Shown here in pieces: positions 1 to 5,792 of a stretch of 5,792 bases of DNA. Each line of letters begins with the position of its first letter. Within the stretch, counting starts at the first letter, position 1. Origin of the DNA: CAZFYZ01 sp964523735 (GTDB taxonomy: Bacteria; Armatimonadota; UBA5829); contig CAZFYZ010000183.1 in the NCBI GenBank assembly GCA_964523735.1, positions 1 to 5,792 on the forward strand, read 5' to 3'. Position numbers and translations under genes: made by a program. Below the pieces are notes generated by a model that saw only the letters and a program-made list of their open reading frames with translations, was not told where the DNA came from and searched no databases.

Positions 1-2
1 AG

Positions 3-1037
3 CGCAGCATTACTCTGAGGCCCGAAGGCACAGCTCCGGCGATACGCGCTTATGTTGAGCACAATCTCGGCGCAAGCCAGCCGGTCAACAAGATGTACTA
101 CATCGGCCGGATCTTCCGCTACGAGCGTCCGCAGGCAGGGCGGTATCGCGAGCACACGCAACTGGGGGTAGAGGCCGTCGGGTCTGCCGACCCTGCAATC
201 GATGCCGAGGTTATCTCGCTCGCGGTGCGGTTCTACAAGAGCATAGATATACAAGATTTCGAGCTGAGATTGAACTCAATCGGCTGCCCCAACTGCCGGC
301 CTCTCTATCGGGAGGCGTTGATCAAGTTTGCGCAGGAGAAGTTGGACAGCCTGTGCGAGACCTGTACCAGTCGCTATGAGCAAAACCCCATGCGCATGCT
401 CGACTGCAAGGTCCCAGGCTGCAAAGAGCTTCTTGCGGAAGCGCCTAAGCTCACGGACTATCTTGATCAAGACTGCGCGGAGCATTTCTCGAGCGTCAAG
501 AGGCATCTGGATGCCCTCGGAATCGGCTACGTGCTCGACCCGAAGCTGGTGCGTGGGTTCGACTACTACACAAAGACCGCTTTCGAGTTCACATCCGGTG
601 AGCTCGGAGCACAGAATGCTATTGGCGGCGGCGGGAGGTACGACAACCTTGTCCAGGAGATGGGCGGGGGAGCGACCCCGGCTATAGGCTTTGGCCTTGG
701 GCTGGACAGGCTTATGCTCACGCTTGAGGGTCTCGGGGTCGAGCTGCCAATCGAGCGCGGTTTGACGGCTTTCGTTGCGGCAATGGGTGACGCCGCGCGC
801 GAGGCGGCGGTGAAAGTCGTGGCTGACTTGCGGCAGGCAGGCATACCGGCCGACACGGACTACACGGCTCGCAGCCTGAAGTCTCAGATGAAGCTCGCCG
901 ACAAGCTCGGCGCCAAGTATGTCATTATTCTCGGCGACGATGAGATCGCCTCCGGCAGCGCCACTCTTCGGGAAATGGCGACCTCGGAGCAGCGAACGGT
1001 CCCGCTCGCCGAGCTGGCTCAGGTTTTGGACGGTTAG
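3..1037 (+). CDS. hisS: Histidyl-tRNA synthetase, C-terminal ~80% (5' end outside window)
   Basis: Class II synthetase that attaches histidine to tRNA(His) in the cytoplasm using ATP. The frame is open to the left edge, and the residues before the first internal Met (position 93) already read as conserved HisRS sequence (LRPEGTA), so the ATG at 93 is internal. The visible 344 residues lack roughly 75 N-terminal residues of a usual ~420-residue enzyme. Counting from base 3, motif 2 is FRYERPQAGRYRE (38-50), with Gln53 and Glu57 fitting the histidine/ATP pocket. The HisRS-specific LVRGFDYYT lies at 182-190, GGGGRYD near 208-214 and motif 3 GFGLGLDRL at 229-237. The C-terminal ~95 residues form the anticodon-binding domain. 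Six cysteines in three pairs (95/98, 118/121, 135/140) form a zinc-finger-like insertion. The usual REFHQ reads REHTQ here. It ends in TAG 52 bases before aspS, probably one operon. Confidence 0.97.
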   Translation, partial: RSITLRPEGTAPAIRAYVEHNLGASQPVNKMYYIGRIFRYERPQAGRYREHTQLGVEAVGSADPAIDAEVISLAVRFYKSIDIQDFELRLNSIGCPNCRPLYREALIKFAQEKLDSLCETCTSRYEQNPMRMLDCKVPGCKELLAEAPKLTDYLDQDCAEHFSSVKRHLDALGIGYVLDPKLVRGFDYYTKTAFEFTSGELGAQNAIGGGGRYDNLVQEMGGGATPAIGFGLGLDRLMLTLEGLGVELPIERGLTAFVAAMGDAAREAAVKVVADLRQAGIPADTDYTARSLKSQMKLADKLGAKYVIILGDDEIASGSATLREMATSEQRTVPLAELAQVLDG

Positions 1038-1042
1038 AATGT

Positions 1043-1077
1043 TTGGACGTTGAAGTGCTTAGATGCGCAACGTTCAA
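1043..1077 (+). other. Stem-loop in the hisS-aspS spacer
   Basis: The spacer contains a 10-base-pair inverted repeat: TTGGACGTTG (1043-1052) pairs with CAACGTTCAA (1068-1077), with one G-U pair in RNA and a 15-base loop. It starts 5 bases after the hisS stop and ends 2 bases before the aspS Shine-Dalgarno run. No T-run follows, so it does not look like an intrinsic terminator. It could protect mRNA ends, tune aspS translation, or be a trace of a dispersed repeat. The pairing is seen directly; the role is inference. Confidence 0.5.
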
Positions 1078-1079
1078 GC

Positions 1080-1085
1080 GGGAGG
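1080..1085 (+). promoter_or_regulatory. Ribosome binding site of aspS (decides the start)
   Basis: GGGAGG lies 4 bases before the ATG at 1090. The in-frame ATG at 1063 has no such sequence before it and sits inside the loop of the spacer stem-loop, so 1090 is preferred. Confidence 0.75.
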
Positions 1086-1089
1086 CTAC

Positions 1090-2844
1090 ATGAAGCACAG
1101 AACGAAATACTGCGGACAGGTTGGCATTGACGACATAGGACAAGAAGTCGTCCTTCAGGGTTGGGTGAACAGCAGCCGGGATCACGGCGGGCTGATATTC
1201 ATCGACCTGCGTGATCGTGAAGGACTGGTCCAGACGGTGGTCGATCCGCAGAAGCAGCCGGAGGCCTTCGAGGCGGCCGAGGGCGTCCGCAGTGAGTATG
1301 TGCTCGAGGTCGTCGGTACGGTCGCACGCCGACCGGAGGGAAGTGAGAACGCCAATATCGCGTCGGGTGAGGTGGAGGTCCACATCAGCCGGCTGGAAAT
1401 CCTCAACACCTCGCTCACGCCTCCGTTCCACATTGAGGACGGGATCACGACTGACGAAATGCTCCGCCTGAAGTACCGTTATCTGGACCTTCGCCGGCCC
1501 GAGATGCAGCGTCGACTCGTCCTGCGCCACAAAGTGATCAAGATGATGCGCGACTACATGGATGAGCGCAACTTTGTGGAGGTTGAGACGCCGATCTTGA
1601 TCAAGAGCACGCCCGAAGGCGCGCGTGATTACCTGGTTCCCGCCAGGCTCTACCCCGGCCAGTTCTACGCCCTTCCGCAGAGCCCGCAGCAGCTCAAACA
1701 ACTTCTGATGGTTGCGGGGATGGACCGCTACTTCCAGATCGCGAAGTGCTTTCGCGACGAGGACCCGCGCTCGGATCGGCAGCCTGAGTTCACCCAGCTC
1801 GACGTCGAGATGTCGTTCGTCAAGAAGGAAGATATTTTCGAAGTGATCGAGCCGCTGATCACAAAGATCGTCGAGGAGTTGTCGGACAAGAAACTCAAGT
1901 TCAAGCCCTTCCCACGGTACACCTACCAGGAAGTGATCGATCGCTACGGCTCCGACAAGCCCGATCTGCGCTTCGGGATGGAGCTCTTCGACATAACCGA
2001 GATCGCACGCAAGACCGAGTTCAAAGTCTTCCAGATGGCCGAGCAGGTCAAGGGCATCAAGGCCGAGGGCTGCGCAGGCTATTCGCGAGGGCAGATCGAC
2101 GACCTCACGGAGCGTGCGAAGAAGCTCGGCGCCAAGGGACTCCTCACTATCCAGCTCACCGAGGAAGGCATCAAGTCTCCCAGTTCCAAGTTCCTGAAGC
2201 AAGAAGAGATGCAGGCCATCGTTGACGCCGCTGGCGCGAAGACCGGCGATCTGATCATGATCGTCGCCGACAAACCGAAAGTCGTCGCGGACACTCTTGG
2301 CGGGCTGCGCCTGCTGATGGGTGATCGCCTCGGACTTCGGGATGACAGCGTGATGGCTTGGGCCTGGGTAATAGACTTCCCGCTATTCGAGTGGAAAGAG
2401 GATGAGGGCCGGTGGGATTCGTCGCATCATCCTTTCACGATGCCAAATGATGATGATTTGCCGCTTCTCGACACGGACCCGGGTAAGATCAAGTCTCAAG
2501 CCTACGACCTCGTCTGCAACGGCAGCGAGCTTGCGTCCGGCAGTATCAGGATTCATCGCCGCGACATCCAGAACAAGATATTCGAGCTTCTGAACCTGCC
2601 TCAGGACCAGATCGAGGCCCGCTTCGGGCACATGCTCGAGGCGTTCGAGTTCGGCGCTCCCCCGCACGGCGGTATCGCCCCAGGTATCGATCGCCTGGTA
2701 ACTCTCCTGACGGACGACGACAACATTCGTCAGGTGATGGCTTTCCCCAAGACCGCCTCGGGCATCGACCCGATGACTAACGCTCCATCAGAGGTAGACC
2801 CTGCTCAGCTCCAGGAACTGCATGTCAAAGTAGTCCAGGACTGA
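1090..2844 (+). CDS. aspS: Aspartyl-tRNA synthetase, bacterial type, probably non-discriminating
   Basis: Class IIb synthetase that charges tRNA with aspartate in the cytoplasm. The 584 residues match the usual ~590 of the bacterial enzyme. Start 1090 is chosen because MKHRTKYCGQV aligns with the usual AspRS N-terminus and has GGGAGG in front; the ATG at 1063 would add nine unconserved residues. Order: OB-fold anticodon-binding domain (about 1-110), motif 1 near 150-170, STPEGARDYLVP (173-184), ALPQSPQ (194-200), motif 2 FRDEDPRSDRQPEFTQLD (221-238), a GAD insertion domain (about 300-420) following GSDKPDLR, and motif 3 with GGIAPGIDRL (527-536). All core residues appear intact. His32 (in RDHGG) and Gly84 (in RPEG) correspond to the positions linked to tRNA(Asn) acceptance in the Pseudomonas aeruginosa enzyme, whereas E. 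coli has Leu and Lys. It probably shares a transcript with hisS. The acceptance of tRNA(Asn) is inference. Confidence 0.98.
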   Translation: MKHRTKYCGQVGIDDIGQEVVLQGWVNSSRDHGGLIFIDLRDREGLVQTVVDPQKQPEAFEAAEGVRSEYVLEVVGTVARRPEGSENANIASGEVEVHISRLEILNTSLTPPFHIEDGITTDEMLRLKYRYLDLRRPEMQRRLVLRHKVIKMMRDYMDERNFVEVETPILIKSTPEGARDYLVPARLYPGQFYALPQSPQQLKQLLMVAGMDRYFQIAKCFRDEDPRSDRQPEFTQLDVEMSFVKKEDIFEVIEPLITKIVEELSDKKLKFKPFPRYTYQEVIDRYGSDKPDLRFGMELFDITEIARKTEFKVFQMAEQVKGIKAEGCAGYSRGQIDDLTERAKKLGAKGLLTIQLTEEGIKSPSSKFLKQEEMQAIVDAAGAKTGDLIMIVADKPKVVADTLGGLRLLMGDRLGLRDDSVMAWAWVIDFPLFEWKEDEGRWDSSHHPFTMPNDDDLPLLDTDPGKIKSQAYDLVCNGSELASGSIRIHRRDIQNKIFELLNLPQDQIEARFGHMLEAFEFGAPPHGGIAPGIDRLVTLLTDDDNIRQVMAFPKTASGIDPMTNAPSEVDPAQLQELHVKVVQD

Positions 2845-2878
2845 CCTGACGGGCAACCAGTAGCTGCGGGGGGTAGTT

Positions 2879-2920
2879 CCGCCCCTCACCCCGGCCCTCT
2901 CCCGCGAGGGGAGAGGGAGG
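2879..2920. repeat. REP-like palindromic intergenic element
   Basis: Perfect 9-base-pair inverted repeat CCCTCTCCC (2895-2903) and GGGAGAGGG (2909-2917) around the 5-base loop GCGAG, preceded by a C-rich arm CCCCTCACCCCGG (2882-2894). The arrangement, CCTCACCCCGGCC followed by a CTCTCCC/GGGAGAG hairpin, resembles dispersed intergenic palindromes I recall from several GC-rich bacterial genomes. That resemblance is from memory. Only one copy is in this window, so repetition cannot be shown here. It lies between convergent genes, where such elements are often tolerated. It could also fold in either transcript and act at 3' ends. Confidence 0.55.
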
Positions 2921-2930
2921 TCTTTGTCCC

Positions 2931-2965
2931 TGCTCCGGGGGGCAGAGCATCCCTTCGCCAGGGAT
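2931..2965 (-). terminator. Hairpin pair just downstream of yvcK, possible 3'-end signal
   Basis: Read on the yvcK strand, a 6-base-pair stem ATCCCT/AGGGAT (2965-2960 with 2954-2949, loop GGCGA) begins 4 bases after the yvcK stop. A second weaker stem TGCTC/GAGCA (2949-2945 with 2935-2931) follows. There is no T-run after either stem, so a classical intrinsic terminator is not supported. With the neighbouring palindrome, the hairpins could still stabilise or define the 3' ends of the two converging transcripts. Confidence 0.3.
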
Positions 2966-2969
2966 CTGG

Positions 2970-4271
2970 CTAACTGATCAGCTTTAGGATTGCGTTTGCC
3001 AGCTTCTCCGGGTCATGTCTGACGACGTTCGTCTGGCTGATGTAGTCGCCGAGTATCGGCTTGTAGCCTAGCTCGCGGACTGCGGCGACATCCGGTTCCA
3101 CGAAGAACTGGTTCTCAGCTGCATACTTGCTGAGCAGCTCCTTGGACGGCCGTTCGTGGTTCACCAGAACGTGGCTGAAGACCTTTTCCTCAACATGGCC
3201 TGCAACTGCCTTGACGTGATCAGATGCGTTGAAGCCGTCGGTCTCTCCCGGTTGGGTCATGACATTGCAGACGTATATCTTGAGCGCGTCTGACTCGTGG
3301 ATTGCTTCGGGGATGCCCCGCACCAGCAGGTTGGGAACAACGCTGGTGTAGACGCTGCCTGGGCCCATTATGATGCAGTCGGCGAGCTCAATAGACCTGA
3401 TGGTTTCTTCCAGTGGCTCGACATTCGACGGGTGAAGCATCACGTGTTTCACCGCGCTGGGCGATTTGGTGATTGTCGTCTCTCCCTCGACGAAGGAGCC
3501 GTCGGCAAGTTCTGCCTGGAGACGGACGTTGTCGATCGTCGAGGGCAGCACACGTCCTCTTATGGCCAGAATGCTGCTTGTTTCCTTCACTGCCCGCTCG
3601 AAGTCACCCGTGATCCGGGTCATTGCCGCGATCAGCAGGTTCCCAAACGAATGCCCTTGAAAGCCGTCGAGTTCGTCGTTGAACCGGTACTGGAACAGCT
3701 CCATCATCAGAGATTCCGAGTCGGCCAGAGCCACCAGGCAGTTGCGGATATCTCCCGGCGGGAGCATGTGCATCTCGCGCTGCAATCTACCCGAGCTTCC
3801 GCCATCGTCGGTTACGGTTACGACGGCAACGATATTTGAAGTATACTGCTTGAGACCGCGGAGCATTGTCCCGAGGCCGGTGCCCCCTCCGACGACAACT
3901 ATCCGCTGCCCTTGGGACAGATAGCGCTGCTGAAACACCACGTCTGCGAGCTTGCCCTGGGCCTCGGGGCTGACGACGCTGGTGATCGAGCGCACGACTT
4001 GCCTCAGACTCACGAAGATAAGCAGAACCCCAATCGCCACAAGGGCCAAGCCCGTCGGGAGTTGGGTTGATGGCCTGTCAAGCCTTATACCAAAGAGCCG
4101 GAACGCTTCCGTGCCCACCATTCCCATGAGGTCGACAATACGTATGTTGGCGAGCAGCACCACCCCTGCAATGGCGAACGCAAGCCCGATGGGGATCAGC
4201 ACAAGCCAGCGCTTCACCCGCATCCCGGGGTAAAGCCATTTCAGACTGCTATACAGTTGTCTGGCGCGCAT
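2970..4271 (-). CDS. yvcK: YvcK/gluconeogenesis-factor family protein with N-terminal membrane anchor
   Basis: CofD-like fold protein of the YvcK family. In Bacillus it is needed for growth on gluconeogenic carbon and for cell-wall/shape control, and family members bind UDP-sugars; the biochemical activity is unsettled. It is 433 residues against ~317 in Bacillus. The extra ~115 N-terminal residues hold two hydrophobic helices (about 22-42 and 72-89) flanked by basic residues, predicting both ends in the cytoplasm. The core starts near 122: VVVGGGTGLGTMLRGLK (125-141), VTDDGGSSGRL (153-163), PPGDIRNCLVALA (171-183), GHSFGNLLIAA (206-216) and GPGSVYTS (303-310). The C-terminus GDY...RHDPEKLA is typical. 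The ATG at 4271 lies inside the end of rapZ (23-base overlap) with GAGGG 7 bases upstream, suggesting translational coupling. No whiA follows. It should not be called CofD, since the context shows no coenzyme F420 genes. Confidence 0.93.
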   Translation of the reverse strand: MRARQLYSSLKWLYPGMRVKRWLVLIPIGLAFAIAGVVLLANIRIVDLMGMVGTEAFRLFGIRLDRPSTQLPTGLALVAIGVLLIFVSLRQVVRSITSVVSPEAQGKLADVVFQQRYLSQGQRIVVVGGGTGLGTMLRGLKQYTSNIVAVVTVTDDGGSSGRLQREMHMLPPGDIRNCLVALADSESLMMELFQYRFNDELDGFQGHSFGNLLIAAMTRITGDFERAVKETSSILAIRGRVLPSTIDNVRLQAELADGSFVEGETTITKSPSAVKHVMLHPSNVEPLEETIRSIELADCIIMGPGSVYTSVVPNLLVRGIPEAIHESDALKIYVCNVMTQPGETDGFNASDHVKAVAGHVEEKVFSHVLVNHERPSKELLSKYAAENQFFVEPDVAAVRELGYKPILGDYISQTNVVRHDPEKLANAILKLIS

Positions 4272-5163
4272 CCGTCTGCCCTCGTGATTGGTTCAAATCT
4301 CTGTGCTCTACTCTAGCAACGTAGTTGGAGGCCGCAAGGAAACGGGCGAGTTCGTCCGCGATCACTACGGATCTATGTTTCCCACCCGTGCACCCGACGG
4401 CGATGGTGAGATACGCCTTTCCCTCGCGAATGTACTGCGGCAGCGTGAACTCAGTGAGATCGAAGAGCTTCTCCAAGAGTGGCTCCGTCAAGGGGTCCGA
4501 AAGCACGTATTGTACCACCTCGGGGTTGGTGCCGTTCATATCCTTCAGTTGGGGTACCCAGAATGGATTCGCGAGGAACCGTACGTCAAACACCAGGTCG
4601 GCATCCAGTGGCACGCCATGCTTGAACCCGAACGACACCACCGCGATCATGAGCCTTTCCTGTGCATTGGTGGGCGCGAAGAATCCGCGGATGAGGCGGC
4701 GGAGTGCTTCCGGCTCCAGGTTGGTTGTATCGATTGTCTTGTCGGCTGTCTCCTTGAGATCAGCCAGCATATCGCGCTCGAGCTGAATTGCCTCGACGAT
4801 GCCCCGCGTAGCTGTAACAAGAGGGTGCTTGCGACGGGTCTCCTTGAAGCGCTTGATAAGCTCGGCGTCACTGGACTCCAAGAAGAGAATCGCCGGCCGG
4901 GCGAAATGGGGTGGGTGCTTCTCACGGAGGGCCTCGCACGTAGGCAGCAGGTCTTGGAAGAACTGGCCTGCTCGGACATCCGCGACGATCGCGACGTTCT
5001 CAGGTTCCCGCGGCGGTGACCACAGGTTGACTGCTTCAAGCAGGCAGGATGGCGGCAGGTTGTCCACACAGAAGAAGTTCAGGTCCTCGAATGTGTTGAT
5101 GGCCAGGGACTTGCCTGCACCGGACATGCCCGTGAGAATCACTAATTGCTTAGGCTTTTCCAC
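4249..5163 (-). CDS. rapZ: RapZ/YvcJ family P-loop nucleotide-binding protein
   Basis: Member of the RapZ (YvcJ/YhbJ) family. Bacillus YvcJ hydrolyses nucleotides, and E. coli RapZ is an RNA adaptor controlling glucosamine-6-phosphate synthase. The 304 residues are slightly longer than the usual 285-295. The Walker A motif GMSGAGKS is at 12-19, followed by FCVDNLPPS (31-39), ADVRAG (61-66), FLESSDAELIKRFKETRRKHPL (94-115), and the C-terminal domain with SFGFKHGVPLDADLVFDVRF (177-196), NPFWVPQL, GCTGGKHRS (257-265) and VEHRDL (285-290). The start is a GTG with GGAGG 4 bases upstream; an ATG 4 bases earlier is out of frame. The tail after VEHRDL is polar and lacks the Lys/Arg cluster of E. coli RapZ, so a GlmZ-like RNA role is not predicted. 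It overlaps yvcK by 23 bases and follows the upstream gene after 37 bases, suggesting one transcript. Confidence 0.95.
   Translation of the reverse strand: MEKPKQLVILTGMSGAGKSLAINTFEDLNFFCVDNLPPSCLLEAVNLWSPPREPENVAIVADVRAGQFFQDLLPTCEALREKHPPHFARPAILFLESSDAELIKRFKETRRKHPLVTATRGIVEAIQLERDMLADLKETADKTIDTTNLEPEALRRLIRGFFAPTNAQERLMIAVVSFGFKHGVPLDADLVFDVRFLANPFWVPQLKDMNGTNPEVVQYVLSDPLTEPLLEKLFDLTEFTLPQYIREGKAYLTIAVGCTGGKHRSVVIADELARFLAASNYVARVEHRDLNQSRGQTDARQTTV
4279..4283 (-). promoter_or_regulatory. Ribosome binding site of yvcK inside rapZ
   Basis: GAGGG on the minus strand, 7 bases before the yvcK ATG and within the rapZ coding sequence. It supports the overlapping start at 4271, so ribosomes finishing rapZ would pass directly over this site. 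Confidence 0.6.
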
Positions 5164-5167
5164 GCAT

Positions 5168-5172
5168 CCTCC
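5168..5172 (-). promoter_or_regulatory. Ribosome binding site of rapZ (supports a GTG start)
   Basis: GGAGG on the minus strand, 4 bases before the GTG at 5163, the same strength and spacing as at aspS. It decides for the GTG, since no in-frame ATG is nearby. Confidence 0.7.
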
Positions 5173-5200
5173 AACGCGTTCGATGCTACCTCTGGAGTAA

Positions 5201-5791
5201 TCATCCTACTCTGTCAATGACCTCTTTGACCAGCCACGTGAAGGTATAGGGCTTGCTCTCCGGCACAATCTCTTCAAACGTGGGGTGGTCATACCAGCTC
5301 TGAACGATATAGCGGTCTGGGTTGCCTCCTCGCTCACGGTATAGATCCACAAAGCTGAGTGTGTCGCGAGCGAGATCCTCCATGGAGCGCTTTCCCGCAG
5401 TGTCGCAGTTGACGATGAGATTGACCTCCAGGCCATTGTCTCTGGCGAAGCTCTCCAGGTCGAGCATGCGATCGATCCAGTCAACGCTCTTTGGGTCGAA
5501 CCCGGGGTTTCCGGTATCGGCAGTCCCAACAGCGAAGTCATACGGATTGTCTATGGTCAGGCCCCGCAGGGGAGCGTCCGTCTTCTTTGCCTCTTTGACC
5601 AAGCCCTCGAAGACTGCTCTGTAGTCACCCCACGTTCTGTCTCCCCAGTATGCCACGCTGTTCTTGTAGCTCCAGTTTGGAAAGTTGGTCAGCTCAAAGA
5701 ACTCAGTATCTGGATGGACCTTCTGCACTCCCAGCATGAGTTTGCAGATCTCCTCCGGGTAGTTCTCGGTTGGCATTACTCCAGTTCCGCT
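5201..5791 (-). CDS. Uncharacterised alpha/beta protein, C-terminal part (possible TIM barrel)
   Basis: I do not recognise this protein. The frame is open to the right edge: five codons (S-G-T-G-V) precede the Met at 5776, and the GGAG before that Met is only 2 bases away, too close for a good ribosome site. The gene therefore probably begins outside the window and about 196 residues are visible. Counting from that Met, hydrophobic strand-like runs ending in polar or acidic residues alternate with helices: RGLTIDNPYD (71-80), VNLIVNCDTAGK (118-129) and YIVQSWYDHPTFEEIVPESKPYTFT (156-180). This pattern and the many aromatic residues (NFPNWSY, AYWGDRTWGDY) recall the C-terminal half of a (beta/alpha)8 barrel such as a carbohydrate-active enzyme, but no family signature is certain. 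It ends in TGA 37 bases before rapZ on the same strand, so cotranscription is possible. A catalytic role is speculative. Confidence 0.75.
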   Translation of the reverse strand, partial: SGTGVMPTENYPEEICKLMLGVQKVHPDTEFFELTNFPNWSYKNSVAYWGDRTWGDYRAVFEGLVKEAKKTDAPLRGLTIDNPYDFAVGTADTGNPGFDPKSVDWIDRMLDLESFARDNGLEVNLIVNCDTAGKRSMEDLARDTLSFVDLYRERGGNPDRYIVQSWYDHPTFEEIVPESKPYTFTWLVKEVIDRVG

Positions 5792-5792
5792 C

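Noticed and set aside
1063..1089. Upstream ATG giving a 593-residue AspRS
   Set aside because: No ribosome site precedes it, it falls in the stem-loop, and the nine extra residues are not typical of AspRS.
925..2202. Long 425-codon open frame antisense to aspS
   Set aside because: It lies opposite strongly conserved aspS codons, and its Leu/Asp/Glu/His-rich composition is what GC-rich codon bias produces on the opposite strand. No recognisable domain.
3297..3839. 180-codon open frame on the plus strand opposite yvcK
   Set aside because: It mirrors the conserved CofD-like core of yvcK, and its His/Gln/Val-rich product shows no motif.
2970..4271. Calling the yvcK product CofD (2-phospho-lactate transferase)
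   Set aside because: The fold is shared, but the GGGTGLG...DDGGSSGRL...GDIRNCL pattern and the rapZ neighbour fit the YvcK family, and no F420 pathway genes are visible.
4288..5019. 243-codon open frame on the plus strand opposite rapZ
   Set aside because: It is the complement of the well-conserved rapZ reading frame, with no family motif. A shadow frame.
5212..5217. Perfect TTGACA on the minus strand before rapZ, a possible -35 box
   Set aside because: No acceptable -10 hexamer occurs 16-18 bases downstream, and the hexamer lies in the last codons of the upstream gene, so a promoter is not supported.

Overview
This window looks like ordinary bacterial chromosome: moderately GC-rich, densely packed, with two convergent gene pairs. 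The left half (+ strand) holds the 3' part of hisS (histidyl-tRNA synthetase, cut by the left edge) and a complete aspS (aspartyl-tRNA synthetase) 52 bases later. The right half (- strand) holds the C-terminal part of an unrecognised protein (cut by the right edge), then rapZ (P-loop RapZ/YvcJ family) and yvcK (gluconeogenesis-factor/CofD-like family), which overlap by 23 bases. The two blocks converge on a 125-base hairpin-rich spacer (2845-2969).

The hisS-aspS order and the rapZ-yvcK pair are both familiar from Firmicutes and related Gram-positive-like phyla. However, whiA, which usually follows yvcK there, is absent. YvcK also carries an N-terminal two-helix membrane segment that the short Bacillus protein lacks. 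Together with the GC-rich codon use, the zinc-finger-like cysteines in HisRS and a dispersed-repeat-like palindrome, this suggests a GC-rich bacterium outside the classical Bacilli, for example Armatimonadota or Chloroflexota-like. That placement is an impression, not a demonstration.

Functionally, the left pair supplies charged tRNAs. AspRS carries His32 and Gly84 at the two positions associated with non-discriminating enzymes, so the cell may make Asn-tRNA(Asn) indirectly through an amidotransferase. The right pair belongs to families linked to amino-sugar/cell-envelope and central carbon control, and its overlap suggests translational coupling. The protein upstream of rapZ looks like an alpha/beta, possibly TIM-barrel, protein of unknown role and may be cotranscribed.

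I found no tRNA, rRNA, CRISPR array, insertion sequence or phage gene, and no evidence of a wholly new system. The most unusual items are the palindromic spacer elements, a stem-loop just upstream of the aspS ribosome binding site, and the uncharacterised partial gene.
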